IMG/VR virus record: IMGVR_UViG_3300025146_000021
Location: 1 to 49,716 of that record
Length of the DNA: 49,716 nt
Source: a virus
Direction: 5' to 3' (one strand)
The notes under the pieces were generated by a model. The model was given only the letters and a program-made list of their open reading frames with translations. It was not told the DNA's origin and did no database searches. Within the stretch, counting starts at the first letter, position 1. Each line of letters opens with the position of its first letter. Both the position numbers and the translations under genes were made by a program. This document shows, piece after piece, positions 48,925 through 49,716 of the stretch.

Positions 48925-49623
48925 TCAGCCTCCCGCCTCTCTGATAAGATCTTCGATATGCCACAAGATTAGCTTATGCACATTGACTCTTGCTCTTAGT
49001 GGCCACATTGCTGGTGTCTCAACAACCGTCACTGGCACTCCCGTCTCCTGCCAGATCCAATCATCAATCGAATCATCCTCCACAGCCTGTATCAGAGCGC
49101 CCTCGACCTTCTCGCCAAACCTAGACTCCCACGCCGACAGCAGCGGCACCTGATTATTCGCCAGCATAGCAATGAGTGCCCGCTGCACCTGGAGATTGCC
49201 GCCGTGTTGGTAGAGATATACTCCATTGAGTGCCGCCAGATCAATCAGATCTCCATCAATGGCCTGACCCTGTGCCACCGGCGAGCCGTCATCTTCATGT
49301 AGATCAAGCACGAATGCTGGTTCCTCGTCTACGATCCAATCTATGAGCTCCCGAACGAACATGAAGTTCCCGCGCACTCCAAGATAGGGTGATGTACCAA
49401 ATCTAATCCGCTCTGATAGGCCGTCCAGGTTTGCCTGAGGTATGATAAGGCAAGTGAGATCGGGTGACAGGAAGGGCAGAGTTTCCATGATCGCCTGCGG
49501 CCCGGCTGGTTCCTCTCCATGGATGCCAGATAGAATGACAACTGGCACAGTCTTGCCCTCTTGATAGAAGGCCATCACATTGCCCAGAGAGAGTATCTCC
49601 CATCGATTCATCGCTCGATACAT
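48925..49623 (-). CDS. Zinc carboxypeptidase-like protein (M14 / AstE-AspA type)
   Basis: 232 residues from ATG 49623 (AGGAGGTGGTC); an in-frame start 36 nt earlier would lie in the promoter. The zinc site is present: H35-G-E-E38 in LSGIHGEEPAG and H109 in VLDLHED, with VVETP near residue 210 carrying the catalytic Glu. Such proteins remove C-terminal residues or deacylate amino acids. It has no signal peptide. In a phage it may act on peptidoglycan stem peptides or host peptides; the substrate is unknown. It is the first gene of a promoter-driven minus cluster. Confidence 0.8.
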   Translation of the reverse strand: MYRAMNRWEILSLGNVMAFYQEGKTVPVVILSGIHGEEPAGPQAIMETLPFLSPDLTCLIIPQANLDGLSERIRFGTSPYLGVRGNFMFVRELIDWIVDEEPAFVLDLHEDDGSPVAQGQAIDGDLIDLAALNGVYLYQHGGNLQVQRALIAMLANNQVPLLSAWESRFGEKVEGALIQAVEDDSIDDWIWQETGVPVTVVETPAMWPLRARVNVHKLILWHIEDLIREAGG

Positions 49624-49649
49624 GACCACCTCCTGTGCTAGATATCCGT

Positions 49650-49678
49650 ATCCTATCACAATTGTTTCATGATGTCAA
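49650..49678 (-). promoter_or_regulatory. Promoter of the carboxypeptidase cluster
   Basis: Minus strand TTGACA (49673-49678), 17-bp spacer, TAGGAT (49650-49655). The RNA would begin near 49643, about 20 nt before the start codon. It is back to back with the promoter at 49684-49712. Confidence 0.65.
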
Positions 49679-49683
49679 TACCC

Positions 49684-49712
49684 TTGACACAGAGAAACAG
49701 ACATTGTATACT
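49684..49712 (+). promoter_or_regulatory. Strong sigma-70 promoter at the window end
   Basis: TTGACA (49684-49689), 17-bp spacer, TATACT (49707-49712). Nothing follows on the plus strand within the window. If the molecule is circular, RNA starts near position 3 and reads the early operon beginning at 76, which otherwise has no visible promoter. Confidence 0.8.
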
Positions 49713-49716
49713 ATGA

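Noticed and set aside
1-49716. Integrase, excisionase or CI-type lysogeny module
   Set aside because: No tyrosine or serine recombinase motif or repressor/Cro pair was seen; the RuvC- and RecA-like genes serve replication and recombination. A temperate lifestyle is unsupported.
1-49716. CRISPR array or tRNA genes
   Set aside because: No regularly spaced repeat series and no cloverleaf with a GTTCRA T-loop was found in gaps, which are nearly all shorter than 150 nt.

Overview
This window looks like a complete or nearly complete genome (49.7 kb) of a tailed, probably podovirus-like bacteriophage. Head genes are clear: a terminase large subunit, a portal, a scaffold-like coiled coil and an N4-gp56-type major capsid protein. 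A holin/endolysin cassette and a full replication set are also present. I see no tail tube, sheath, tape measure or baseplate genes, which favours a short tail. No integrase, phage repressor, phage RNA polymerase, tRNA or rRNA gene was recognised. Transcription appears to rely on host sigma-70: several good TTGACA-N17-TATAAT-like promoters sit at operon heads. The host cannot be named from the sequence.

Layout. (1) Positions 1-18,692, plus strand: one densely packed early/replication operon. Many genes overlap as ATGA or TAATG. It starts with a HAD-type nucleotidase, a small HNH protein and several small proteins. Next comes a membrane-anchored FtsH-like AAA+/M41 protease interrupted by an intein, then a phosphoesterase and a winged-helix protein. 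The DNA metabolism block follows: DnaG-like primase, DnaB-like helicase, family A DNA polymerase, DNA methyltransferase, metallopeptidase, uracil-DNA-glycosylase-like protein, second methyltransferase, RecA-like recombinase and RuvC-like resolvase. (2) A bidirectional terminator at 18,682-18,708 separates this from the converging minus-strand late region. (3) Positions 18,758-46,510, minus strand, read from high to low coordinates: two small head genes, terminase, portal, a Pro/Gly-rich protein, a 2,515-residue giant virion protein, scaffold, major capsid, three related small virion proteins, adaptor/nozzle-like tail proteins, tail fibre, holin and GH25 endolysin. Strong promoters precede the first late gene and the scaffold-capsid pair, and a weaker candidate precedes the lysis genes. 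(4) Positions 46,511-47,738: an island holding a plus-strand SAM methyltransferase with a long leader hairpin, then an orphan promoter and terminator that would make a roughly 60-nt RNA. (5) Positions 47,739-49,623, minus strand: a zinc carboxypeptidase-like protein and six small proteins, driven by one of two back-to-back promoters at the window end. The other promoter points off the end; if the molecule is circular it drives the early operon at position 1.

No stretch longer than about 300 bases lacks a gene. The largest gap (46,511-46,731) holds divergent promoters, direct repeats and the leader hairpin. The most unusual items are the intein-containing phage FtsH homologue, the orphan short RNA with an anti-Shine-Dalgarno tract, a hairpin whose loop can pair with the adjacent ribosome binding site, and the giant virion protein. 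All functional calls come from reading motifs by eye; no database search was possible.
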